The notes: generated by a model from the letters alone, not told the origin. A stretch of 5,173 nucleotides of DNA from Microcaldota archaeon (GCA_030666035.1 DAOUYQ010000071.1:1-5173), one strand, 5' to 3'. Shown: positions 1 through 4,611, numbered from the stretch's first letter. A program made the numbers and translations.

Positions 1-132
1 ACTGCCGGCTTCCAGCAGAATATAAATGGAGAACCCACTCCAAGAAGTGCATGTGGTTCCAGAGGAAATGAGGGGATCATTCCTGCAATAAATTTCACTT
101 CTCTAAAACAGGGGAACACGGGGTCCAGTAAG

Positions 133-141
133 ATATTTAAA
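133..141 (+). promoter_or_regulatory. TATA box of the relBE-type operon
   Basis: The A/T-only stretch atatttaaa is centred about 26 bp before the ATG at 163. That is the usual distance from an archaeal TATA box to the transcription start. The message would therefore begin at or next to the ATG, as a leaderless transcript. This supports ATG 163 over the in-frame TTG at 148, which would lie upstream of the predicted transcript. Seen: composition and spacing. Inferred: promoter function. Confidence 0.5.
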
Positions 142-162
142 TGCGAGTTGAGTAAAAAAATC

Positions 163-369
163 ATGGAAGAAAACATCACCATCACGCTCAAAGAATACAA
201 AAGGCTCATTCGCTACAAGAGAGCCGTAGACGCCTTGGAAGAACAGATTTATGGATTTCGAGATGATTTTGTAGAAGAAGTTAAAAAAATATCTTCCGAG
301 ATGGACAAGGGCAAAAAAGTTTCTTTCAAAAATTTAGAGGAACTGGACGAGTATTTGGACAAAGAGTAA
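163..369 (+). CDS. RelB-type antitoxin, archaeal
   Basis: This small acidic protein (68 residues from ATG 163) most likely neutralises the RelE-type toxin encoded just downstream. It begins with a short beta-like segment (ITITLKEYKRL, residues 5-15) of the kind many archaeal RelB-like antitoxins have. A charged helical middle follows (about 16-50), then an acidic C-terminal helix (LEELDEYLDKE, 58-68) that would wrap the toxin. An in-frame TTG at 148 would add five residues, but the TATA box at 133-141 favours ATG 163. The frame stays open to base 1, so an upstream extension cannot be excluded, though I see no start for one. Its stop lies 4 bp before the toxin ATG, so the two genes are co-transcribed. 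Antitoxins diverge fast; the family call rests mainly on the partner gene, size and order. Confidence 0.7.
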   Translation: MEENITITLKEYKRLIRYKRAVDALEEQIYGFRDDFVEEVKKISSEMDKGKKVSFKNLEELDEYLDKE

Positions 370-373
370 TTAT

Positions 374-634
374 ATGTTTTCACCAGATTTTTCTGAAGAT
401 ATTTTAAGTACCTTCAAGAAACTTAAGAAGACAGATACTTTCCTCTATGAACGAGTTCGGAATAAAATGGAGCAGATTCTTTTAAATCCAGAGCACTACA
501 AACCGATGAGAAATGTTTTGAAGGGTTTTTGTAGGACTCAAGTTGGAGCCTTTGTGCTTCTCTTTGAAATTGAGCCTGAATCCAAACTGGTCAAATTTGT
601 GAAATTTGCTCATCATGATAAGGTATATAAATAG
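374..634 (+). CDS. RelE/ParE-superfamily toxin, archaeal type
   Basis: A probable ribosome-dependent mRNA interferase of 86 residues, a normal length for RelE. The N-terminal helical part (8-37) carries the KKLKKTD and LYERV pattern common in archaeal members. It is followed by NPEHYKPMRNVLKG (38-51), which leads into the beta-sheet. The strand GAFVLLFEI (58-66) corresponds to the family's G-[DS]-[YF]-R-[VL]-x-[YF]-E-[IV] strand, but Val stands where many members have Arg. The ending HHDKVY (80-85) matches the C-terminal H-x-[DE]-x-[VI]-Y signature of this archaeal branch. Basic residues Arg46, Lys50 and Arg54 are candidates for RNA contact. The gene starts 4 bp after the antitoxin and is followed by an oligo-T run. 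The family call is firm; activity is not shown by sequence. Confidence 0.85.
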   Translation: MFSPDFSEDILSTFKKLKKTDTFLYERVRNKMEQILLNPEHYKPMRNVLKGFCRTQVGAFVLLFEIEPESKLVKFVKFAHHDKVYK

Positions 635-637
635 CTA

Positions 638-645
638 TTTTTTTT
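638..645 (+). terminator. Oligo-T terminator of the toxin-antitoxin operon
   Basis: Eight consecutive T on the plus strand begin 4 bp after the toxin stop codon. A U-tract alone is enough for intrinsic termination by archaeal RNA polymerase. No strong hairpin precedes it. Confidence 0.5.
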
Positions 646-652
646 AAGTGAT

Positions 653-659
653 AAAAAAA
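653..659 (-). terminator. Possible oligo-T terminator for minus-strand transcription
   Basis: Seven A on the plus strand form a T7 tract on the minus strand. It is the first such tract downstream of the carbonic-anhydrase-like gene (stop at 830-832), about 170 bp beyond that stop. It could end that transcript before it enters the toxin gene. The distance makes the assignment tentative. Confidence 0.3.
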
Positions 660-665
660 GGCGCC

Positions 666-684
666 TGTTGGCCAATAGCCAATA
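666..684. repeat. Short inverted repeat, TTGGC / GCCAA core
   Basis: TTGGC at 668-672 and GCCAA at 678-682 are perfect complements around a 5-base loop. One G:T and one T:A pair extend the stem outward to 666 and 684. It lies between the opposed T-runs and the gene remnant. It may be a weak hairpin; no function can be assigned. Confidence 0.3.
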
Positions 685-692
685 CATGAACT

Positions 693-812
693 TTGGATAA
701 GAAAGTAGATGAGCTCGACAAATTCTTAGAATATCTTGAAGGGGAGGATGTTAGGGTTGTTACATACTCCAAAGCCTATGATATTTTGGCAGAAGGGAGA
801 AGGGCTCCCTAA
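693..812 (+). pseudogene. Remnant resembling a polysaccharide deacetylase C-terminus
   Basis: An open stretch of 39 codons ends with TAA at 810-812 and reads like ordinary coding sequence. It has an amphipathic helix (VDELDKFLEYLEGED), then a hydrophobic strand and a tail (VRVVTYSKAYDILAEG). The order helix, then [VI]-x-[VF]-V-T-x-S-[KE]-x-[YL]-[DE] is typical of the last 35-40 residues of NodB-type polysaccharide deacetylases. The only in-frame start is TTG 693, just after an in-frame TGA at 687-689. No catalytic part of such an enzyme is present upstream, where the toxin operon ends. I read this as the surviving 3' end of a deleted gene. It could instead be a genuine small protein with a TTG start. 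The family assignment comes from pattern memory alone. Confidence 0.4.
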
Positions 813-815
813 ATG

Positions 816-827
816 TAACCATGGTTA
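816..827. repeat. Perfect 12-bp palindrome TAACCATGGTTA
   Basis: A perfect palindrome lies between the stop of the remnant (810-812) and the stop of the carbonic-anhydrase-like gene (830-832). With no spacer it cannot form a good hairpin, so a dimeric protein site or chance are the options. Confidence 0.3.
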
Positions 828-829
828 GC

Positions 830-1282
830 TTATTCCTTTTTCTCCGTTTTTTTAATGTAGCAGGAGCAGGAGCGGGAAATCAGCTCCCTGTATTTTTTAT
901 CAACCTTTTTTACTACCTTTGCAGGAACGCCCATCACTACTGAACCGGGCTCAATTTTCATTCCCGGGGGAACAACCGTGCCCGCTCCGATTACGGACCA
1001 CTCGCCAACTTCAGCTCCATCAAGAACTATTGCGCCTATTCCCACAAGCACATGGTCGTGAATCCTGCACCCATGGAGCACTGCGTGGTGCCCGACTGTC
1101 ACGCCCTTTCCCACACTTACTCCGCCCCCTCCGTGCACAAGGCAATGGTCCTGCACATTGGAACCTTCCCCTATTACCACCTTGCCTTCATCACCTTTAA
1201 TCACAGCATAGGGAGATACATGAACATTGTCCCCAAGCTCAACATCCCCCTCAATTATTGCCGTTGGGTGTATCCTCTTCAT
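830..1282 (-). CDS. Gamma-carbonic-anhydrase-like left-handed beta-helix protein
   Basis: A trimeric hexapeptide-repeat protein of 150 residues, similar to Cam, CamH, YrdA and PaaY. Repeats of the [LIV]-G-x-x-x-x type run from about residue 9 to 105, ending in MGVPAKVVKKV (117-127), the usual exit into the C-terminal helix. All three metal-binding histidines of the family are in place: His50, and His65 and His70 in GHHAVLHGC. So are Asp31 and the Gln44-Asp45 pair, equivalent to Asp61, Gln75 and Asp76 of Methanosarcina Cam. The Arg equivalent to Cam Arg59 is Lys29 here, and the loop between the first and second His is short. Metal binding is therefore likely but hydratase activity is uncertain. 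GGAGG stands 7 bp before the ATG and fixes the start. The tail (SCSCYIKKTEKKE) is Cys- and Lys-rich. Confidence 0.8.
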   Translation of the reverse strand: MKRIHPTAIIEGDVELGDNVHVSPYAVIKGDEGKVVIGEGSNVQDHCLVHGGGGVSVGKGVTVGHHAVLHGCRIHDHVLVGIGAIVLDGAEVGEWSVIGAGTVVPPGMKIEPGSVVMGVPAKVVKKVDKKYRELISRSCSCYIKKTEKKE

Positions 1283-1289
1283 AAACGCG

Positions 1290-1294
1290 CCTCC
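1290..1294 (-). promoter_or_regulatory. Shine-Dalgarno site GGAGG of the carbonic-anhydrase-like gene
   Basis: Read on the minus strand, GGAGG is separated from the ATG (1282-1280) by 7 bases. It is the best Shine-Dalgarno match in the window, and contrasts with the leaderless arrangement suggested for several other genes. Confidence 0.6.
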
Positions 1295-1315
1295 ATATGG
1301 ATAAGCAGGAGCAAC

Positions 1316-1325
1316 AATTAAAAGA
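1316..1325 (+). promoter_or_regulatory. Candidate TATA box in the divergent intergenic region
   Basis: The stretch aattaaaaga is centred about 33 bp before the ferredoxin ATG. It would give a transcript start near 1347 with a leader of about 7 bases, agreeing with the lack of a ribosome binding site. On the other strand it reads tcttttaatt and might also serve the divergent gene at 1282. It is a moderate match only. Confidence 0.35.
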
Positions 1326-1353
1326 CTAAAGCAGAAATAGGCCCGGGATTACT

Positions 1354-1569
1354 ATGGCAACTGTAATACAGGAAAGGAATAAATGTGTGGGATGCGGCGC
1401 ATGCGCAGCAATCTGCCCAAAATACTGGGAAATGGGCGGTGATGGAAAAGCCCATATGAAAGGCTCCACCGGCTCCGGAGAAGAAGCCATCCTGGTGCTT
1501 GAAGATGTTGGATGCAATGCTGATGCTGCAAATGCGTGCCCGGTTAAATGCATCAGAATTGAAGAGTGA
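1354..1569 (+). CDS. Ferredoxin, single [4Fe-4S] cluster, Thermococcus/Pyrococcus type
   Basis: A small soluble electron carrier of 71 residues. The first motif is Cys11-x2-Cys14-x2-Cys17-x3-Cys21-Pro, and the C-terminal motif is Cys54-x7-Cys62-Pro. This is the pattern of Pyrococcus furiosus ferredoxin. There the cluster ligands correspond to positions 11, 14 (Asp in Pyrococcus, Cys here), 17 and 62, and the other two Cys (21 and 54 here) form a disulfide. By analogy this protein has one cluster with full Cys ligation. A further Cys66 in PVKCI is not needed for that scheme. The middle (24-50) lacks a second complete Cys motif, so two clusters are unlikely. The adenosyltransferase gene follows after 28 bp, probably in the same operon, so this ferredoxin may help deliver electrons for cob(II)alamin reduction; that is inference. 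Confidence 0.88.
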   Translation: MATVIQERNKCVGCGACAAICPKYWEMGGDGKAHMKGSTGSGEEAILVLEDVGCNADAANACPVKCIRIEE

Positions 1570-1588
1570 TGCGATTCACGCAGGGTAA

Positions 1589-1592
1589 GGTG
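1589..1592 (+). promoter_or_regulatory. Shine-Dalgarno GGTG that decides the adenosyltransferase start
   Basis: GGTG matches the anti-Shine-Dalgarno core and lies 5 bases before ATG 1598. The alternative in-frame GTG at 1592 would overlap this site and have no ribosome binding site of its own, so ATG 1598 is preferred. Confidence 0.5.
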
Positions 1593-1597
1593 TGCAC

Positions 1598-2116
1598 ATG
1601 ACTATTTACACTGGAAAAGGGGACAACGGATTTACTTCCACCCCAAATAACAAAAAAATAAGCAAGGCAGACCCTGCAATAGAAATTTATGGAACTCTCG
1701 ATGAATTCAATGTAGCACTTGGAATAGCACTCTGCTTTGTTGAAACCAAAAAAAGCAAGGCGCTGCTAAACGAGCTGCAGAGGCAGATTTTCAAGATAAA
1801 TGCGCATATAACCGACCCAAAGCCAATAATCGGGGAACTGGAAACCAAGAAACTGGAAAATGAAATCAGGATAATGGAAGAGCGCCTCCATGTGGTGCCG
1901 CATTGTGTGATTCCCGGGGGAACGAAGGGCTCCTGCTTCCTGCACCAGGCACGTGTCTGTGCCCGGGAAGTGGAGCGAAGGCTTGCGGCAATAAATGCCC
2001 ATCCTGAGTATCTTAAATATTTCAACCGGCTCTCAGATTTTCTTTTTGTGCTTGCGCGCTGGGAAAATATGGAAGAAGGAGTTGAAGAGGAGATCTGGAA
2101 GGAATGGGAAGATTAG
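1598..2116 (+). CDS. PduO-type ATP:cob(I)alamin adenosyltransferase
   Basis: Transfers the adenosyl group of ATP to cob(I)alamin to make coenzyme B12, acting in the cytoplasm as a trimer of helical bundles. The protein has 172 residues from ATG 1598, near the usual 170-190. Family motifs appear in order: YTGKGDNGFTS (4-14), the ATP-binding start; YGTLDEFN (31-38); IPGGTKGSCFLHQAR (105-119); REVERR (123-128), with the conserved Arg and Glu at the active site; and FNRLSDFLFVLAR (142-154). Nothing essential seems to be missing. It follows the ferredoxin by 28 bp on the same strand. Its stop codon TAG abuts the stop codon of the convergent gene with no base between. No cobalamin biosynthesis gene is adjacent, so salvage of imported corrinoid or service to a B12-dependent enzyme elsewhere is likely. 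Confidence 0.92.
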   Translation: MTIYTGKGDNGFTSTPNNKKISKADPAIEIYGTLDEFNVALGIALCFVETKKSKALLNELQRQIFKINAHITDPKPIIGELETKKLENEIRIMEERLHVVPHCVIPGGTKGSCFLHQARVCAREVERRLAAINAHPEYLKYFNRLSDFLFVLARWENMEEGVEEEIWKEWED

Positions 2117-2722
2117 CTACTCCACTTTTTCTCTTGAGCTGATCCTGATAAAATAATTGGGTTCATTCGTTTTAAAATCCATTTCCTTGATAGGCTGCAC
2201 ACTCGTAATATAATCAGGGTATTGTTCTTTGAGATGTTTTTCAATATCTTTCCTCAGGCTTGTTGGATTGCCTGAAAATTCATTCAAAAGCGCCTTATAT
2301 GTTGCCGCAGATGCTGGAATAACGACCGCGGGCCACCCCTGGGAGGCTTTTGCAAAGCGGGTTATTCCTTCTTTGAGGGCTTTGGGCTCAGCATTATCCA
2401 ATTTGGGCTTTGCTTTAATATGGACCAAGTACTTGTCAGACTCAGATTTTTCAATTATTTTAGATGAAAAGGCAGTGTCTAAGCTGAATTCATAGCCCGG
2501 ATTCTCCTCCTCAAGCTGCCTAATTAGATTCTGTTCTCCCTCCGGAGTCCTCGCAGCATTATAGACTTCAGGAGGCACTTCCAGGTTTCTCAAGTTGTGC
2601 GTCAAATTTTCCTGATCCGGTATCTTATTCATTTCCCTGGGTTTCAGTTCCTGATTCAATTTTGCTGTGATGTTTGCGGGAATTTGAACTGTTTCGGGTT
2701 TCTTCGCCTGCCGCTCTGCCAT
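2117..2722 (-). CDS. Unrecognised 201-residue protein with internal duplication
   Basis: I do not recognise a family. ATG 2722 gives MAERQAKKPE. The frame stays open upstream to 2905, but that part overlaps the neighbouring gene and reads like antisense-type sequence, so it is excluded. There is no signal peptide, membrane segment or Cys. The protein is made of two similar halves. Residues 50-105 (PPEVYNAA, then LIRQLEEENPGYEFS, then KYLVHIKAK) align with 136-199 (PASAATYKALLN, then IEKHLKEQYPDYITS, then NYFIRISSREK). Each unit predicts as helix, P-x-Y turn, then two strands. A shorter match to the start of the unit is VQIPANITAKLNQEL (12-26) against VVIPASAATYKALLNEF (133-149). It lies 38 bp downstream of the 82-residue gene and is probably co-transcribed with it. 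Weak TATA-like sequence only. Confidence 0.75.
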   Translation of the reverse strand: MAERQAKKPETVQIPANITAKLNQELKPREMNKIPDQENLTHNLRNLEVPPEVYNAARTPEGEQNLIRQLEEENPGYEFSLDTAFSSKIIEKSESDKYLVHIKAKPKLDNAEPKALKEGITRFAKASQGWPAVVIPASAATYKALLNEFSGNPTSLRKDIEKHLKEQYPDYITSVQPIKEMDFKTNEPNYFIRISSREKVE

Positions 2723-2760
2723 GCTAATATATGGAACAAAGTATTTTTGAAGGAAATAGA

Positions 2761-3009
2761 TTAATCTGTGGATTTCACATCCCAGAGGTATTTTCCCCTT
2801 GTGGGAACATCCTTCACAGAAACTTTTACTTTTGCATTGTTTACTTCTATAAACTTGTTGAGGAGCTCCAGCATTGCATCGTCTACGGGGTCCGCATTGA
2901 CCCATGAGAGGGAGTTCCCATTTACCATGCAGTCCGCAAGGGCTTCAGAATCGGATTCTGAAAAGCCCATCTTTACTAATTCAGCAGAAACTTGTTCTTT
3001 GGTCGCCAT
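2761..3009 (-). CDS. Hypothetical 82-residue protein with UBA-like N-terminus
   Basis: I do not know the family. Residues 4-32 (KEQVSAELVKMGF, then SESDSEALADCMVNGN) resemble the first two helices of a UBA domain: L-x-x-M-G-F, an Ala-Leu pair about seven residues later, and N-G-N. The third helix may be displaced to 42-56 (VDDAMLELLNKFIEV), after an inserted SWVNADP. The C-terminal part (60-79) has alternating hydrophobic residues (KVKVSVKDV, YLWDV) typical of two short strands. It is soluble and acidic in its N-terminal half. A purine-rich GAGAAGGAAA lies immediately before the ATG. A TTTAAA box centred 26 bp upstream suggests the gene also has its own promoter within the 39-bp gap after uppP. 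The 201-residue gene follows after 38 bp. Confidence 0.65.
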   Translation of the reverse strand: MATKEQVSAELVKMGFSESDSEALADCMVNGNSLSWVNADPVDDAMLELLNKFIEVNNAKVKVSVKDVPTRGKYLWDVKSTD

Positions 3010-3032
3010 TTTCCTTCTCTTATAGATGAAAG

Positions 3033-3038
3033 TTTAAA
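3033..3038 (-). promoter_or_regulatory. TATA-like TTTAAA box upstream of the 82-residue gene
   Basis: TTTAAA is centred about 26 bp before the ATG at 3009, the spacing expected for a transcript starting at or very near the start codon. It may allow the last two genes of the cluster to be expressed separately from uppP. Confidence 0.4.
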
Positions 3039-3042
3039 ATAC

Positions 3043-3056
3043 CTGCATTCATGCAG
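3043..3056. repeat. Inverted repeat CTGCAT-TC-ATGCAG over the uppP stop codon
   Basis: Two perfect 6-bp arms are separated by 2 bases and cover the last codons and stop of uppP. On the minus strand the repeat is followed by TATTTTAAAC. It could be a weak terminator hairpin for uppP or a protein-binding site just upstream of the TTTAAA box. Confidence 0.35.
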
Positions 3057-3825
3057 CATAGTTTGCTGCCATAACCAGCAACCCCAAAAGCAGGCAATAT
3101 GCCCCAAAAAGCGGGAAGGTTTTCCTGCTTATGAAATTGAGCAGTATGTGGATGGATGCAAATCCTGAAATGAATGAACCAGTGATTCCGACAAGCATCA
3201 TCGGAACATCAATTGTTTCTGCTGGTGTTTCCAGCAGGAGGAAGAATGTTGCCCCAAAAATTGCGGGAATTGCCAGCAGAAATGAGAAAGAGGCTGCCTC
3301 CTTCCAGCCCATTCCCATCTGGAGCCCTGCAGTGATTGTGGTTCCGCTTCTTGAGATGCCCGGAGCCACAGCTAACCCTTGTGCAGCACCCATAACCAGG
3401 GAAGTTTTTGGGTTTGGCTCTTGGTTCTTTGGGCGGGAGAAAAAAACTGAAAACAAAAACAAAGAGGTAATTACTAATGCTGCACCCACAAGGAACGGAT
3501 TTGTATACATTGAAACAAAGAATCCCTTGAAGGAAAAGCCAATTATGGCAGTAGGAATTGAACCTAAAGCCAAAAGCAAAATCGATTTGAATTCCCTGGA
3601 TTTTGTGTTCCAGGAGAGCAGGCTCCTGAGCATCCCCCACAGCCGCTTCCAGAAGTATAGAATAACTGCAAGCATTGTCCCGACATGCATCCCCATATCA
3701 TAAATTAGCGGGAGCTCCCCAAAAATGTAATGCTGCGCCAGCACAAGGTGCGCAGAGCTGGAAACAGGCAGCCATTCAGTTATCCCCTGGATTATTGAGA
3801 GGAGAAGCATTCCGAGTAAATCCAT
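3049..3825 (-). CDS. uppP: Undecaprenyl-diphosphatase family protein UppP/BacA
   Basis: An integral membrane phosphatase that removes one phosphate from a polyprenyl diphosphate, recycling the lipid carrier for surface polysaccharide or glycan assembly. In archaea the substrate would be the lineage's own carrier, since there is no murein. The 258 residues are slightly shorter than the common 265-275. Both signatures are intact: QGITEWLPVSSSAHL (13-27), with the catalytic Glu17 and the Ser cluster, and APGISRSGTT (154-163), with Arg159 equivalent to the essential Arg of E. coli UppP. His47 lies in the conserved H-x-G-T segment (47-50). About seven or eight hydrophobic helices span the rest. 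It starts 9 bp after the nitroreductase stop, and GTGAT overlaps that stop as a ribosome binding site, so the two are co-transcribed. UppP can also confer bacitracin tolerance in bacteria; nothing here suggests that role. Confidence 0.93.
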   Translation of the reverse strand: MDLLGMLLLSIIQGITEWLPVSSSAHLVLAQHYIFGELPLIYDMGMHVGTMLAVILYFWKRLWGMLRSLLSWNTKSREFKSILLLALGSIPTAIIGFSFKGFFVSMYTNPFLVGAALVITSLFLFSVFFSRPKNQEPNPKTSLVMGAAQGLAVAPGISRSGTTITAGLQMGMGWKEAASFSFLLAIPAIFGATFFLLLETPAETIDVPMMLVGITGSFISGFASIHILLNFISRKTFPLFGAYCLLLGLLVMAANYAA

Positions 3826-3834
3826 GGTAAATCA

Positions 3835-4380
3835 CTAATCTATCCTCTTTTGGATTTTTGGCTCCCGGGTTTTTGGCCCGGGCCAGTCCTTTGGATAACC
3901 AAAAATCAATGGGCAATAGAGCTCCTGGGAATCTTTAATCCCTATGGATTTTAGGGTTTCCCGCTCATCCCCAATAAAGTTCATAAAGCCAATATAGCAG
4001 CTTCCAATGCCCAGCCCATATGCTCTGAGCATCATATTCTCTGCAGCAAGTGCGCAATCAATAGCTGTCCACTTTTCTTTATCCCCAACAAGCAATACCA
4101 AAAGCGGAGCGCCATAAAAAATTACATCTTCTTTTACTTTCATTTTTTCTGCTATTTTGGCTCCGAGCCCTATCACTCCGGCCTTGTCTTTTACTTTATC
4201 TGAAAGCTCACGTATCTTTTCCTTATTGGTTATCACAATATACTGTGGTGACTCCCGGTTCATTGCAGAGGGTGCCATTGCCCCTGCCTTGAGAATCTTT
4301 TTTATTTCTTCTTCAGGAACAGGTTTATCCTGATAGCTCCTTACCGACCTTCTTCCCATTATGCATTTTTCAAGCTCCAT
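3835..4380 (-). CDS. Nitroreductase-family FMN oxidoreductase
   Basis: A cytoplasmic FMN-dependent NAD(P)H oxidoreductase, a dimer in this family; its natural substrate cannot be told from sequence. Length is 181 residues, in the compact archaeal/clostridial range. The FMN phosphate-binding motif GRRSVRSY (9-16) is present. APSAMN (36-41) matches the usual APSAxN, but the following Q-P-W is replaced by RESPQY (42-47). Residues 108-132 (from DCALAAENM to GIGSCYIGF) form the flavin-contacting helix and strand typical of the family. The ending IFGYPKDWPGPKTR is also characteristic. It heads the minus-strand cluster and shares the transcript with uppP (9 bp gap). A TATA-like box about 24 bp before the ATG suggests a leaderless message. 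A functional link to lipid-carrier recycling is not evident. Confidence 0.9.
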   Translation of the reverse strand: MELEKCIMGRRSVRSYQDKPVPEEEIKKILKAGAMAPSAMNRESPQYIVITNKEKIRELSDKVKDKAGVIGLGAKIAEKMKVKEDVIFYGAPLLVLLVGDKEKWTAIDCALAAENMMLRAYGLGIGSCYIGFMNFIGDERETLKSIGIKDSQELYCPLIFGYPKDWPGPKTREPKIQKRID

Positions 4381-4401
4381 AAGGCAGTATCAGAGAAAAG
4401 C

Positions 4402-4407
4402 ATTATA
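4402..4407 (-). promoter_or_regulatory. TATA-like box of the nitroreductase-uppP operon
   Basis: Read on the minus strand this is TATAAT, centred about 24 bp before the nitroreductase ATG at 4380, consistent with a leaderless transcript. On the plus strand the same bases (ATTATA, with TATAGG following) lie about 33 bp before ATG 4438, so the box could also drive the short plus-strand frames. Confidence 0.4.
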
Positions 4408-4437
4408 GGAATATTGGAAGGTTTGATCCCTATCAAC

Positions 4438-4536
4438 ATGGGCAGAAAAAGAGCAAGAGCACTGGAAAGGTACCCTCCTCCGGTATTTAAAGGGCTGGAG
4501 CTAGAAAAATCCGATGCAAGAAAACAGAATGGATGA
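4438..4536 (+). CDS. Short plus-strand frame, possible gene tail or small protein
   Basis: A 32-codon frame that I do not recognise. It begins MGRKRARALERYPPPV and ends with TGA overlapping the next frame (ATGGATGA at 4529-4536). The first part is strongly basic; ALERYPPPVFKGLELEK looks like genuine protein. The same frame is open leftward without a stop beyond 4381, reading hydrophobic residues (SIIGILEGLIPIN) just before the ATG. It might therefore be the 3' end of a larger gene whose front has been lost where the nitroreductase gene now begins. The long antisense frame on the other strand here is rich in Ser, Leu and Phe, as shadows of coding sequence often are. Evidence is composition and arrangement only. 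Confidence 0.3.
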   Translation: MGRKRARALERYPPPVFKGLELEKSDARKQNG

Positions 4537-4609
4537 AGTGATTGCACTGCTCGGGAGATACAAAAAAGAAAACATTGTATTTGATAATCATGCAAAAATG
4601 GGTAGATAA
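4514..4609 (+). pseudogene. Truncated DUF4258-like toxin gene, 5' end only
   Basis: A 31-codon frame from ATG 4514, or 26 codons from the in-frame ATG 4529. The text MDEVIALLGRYKKENIVFDNHAKM resembles the first 25 residues of small archaeal DUF4258-type proteins, which start with an amphipathic helix and then a strand of the form [IV]-x-[FY]-[ST]-x-H-A. The reading stops at TAA 4607-4609, shortly after that His-Ala. The downstream body expected of a complete protein (about 80-100 residues) is missing. The DUF2283 gene begins 2 bp later. DUF4258 and DUF2283 genes are commonly adjacent and are regarded as toxin and antitoxin candidates, which supports the reading. I take it as a deletion product, but a short functional leader peptide is not excluded. 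Confidence 0.4.
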
Positions 4610-4611
4610 GC

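Noticed and set aside
26..91. A 21-codon frame from ATG 26 and other short frames in bases 1-147
   Set aside because: All three plus-strand frames and parts of the minus strand give plausible-looking short peptides, none recognisable or with a clear start signal. A TATA-like AATATAAAT at 19-27 leads only to a six-residue frame.
960..1923. 14-bp identical sequence ATTCCCGGGGGAAC at 960-973 and 1910-1923
   Set aside because: Both copies lie inside well-conserved coding motifs of unrelated genes (Pro-Gly codons on opposite strands). Chance through codon use explains it better than a regulatory or mobile repeat.
2723..2905. N-terminal extension of the 201-residue protein, giving 262 residues
   Set aside because: It would overlap the 82-residue gene almost fully in another frame and is a Cys/Arg/Lys-rich antisense-type sequence. 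ATG 2722 lies between the genes and starts typical coding sequence.
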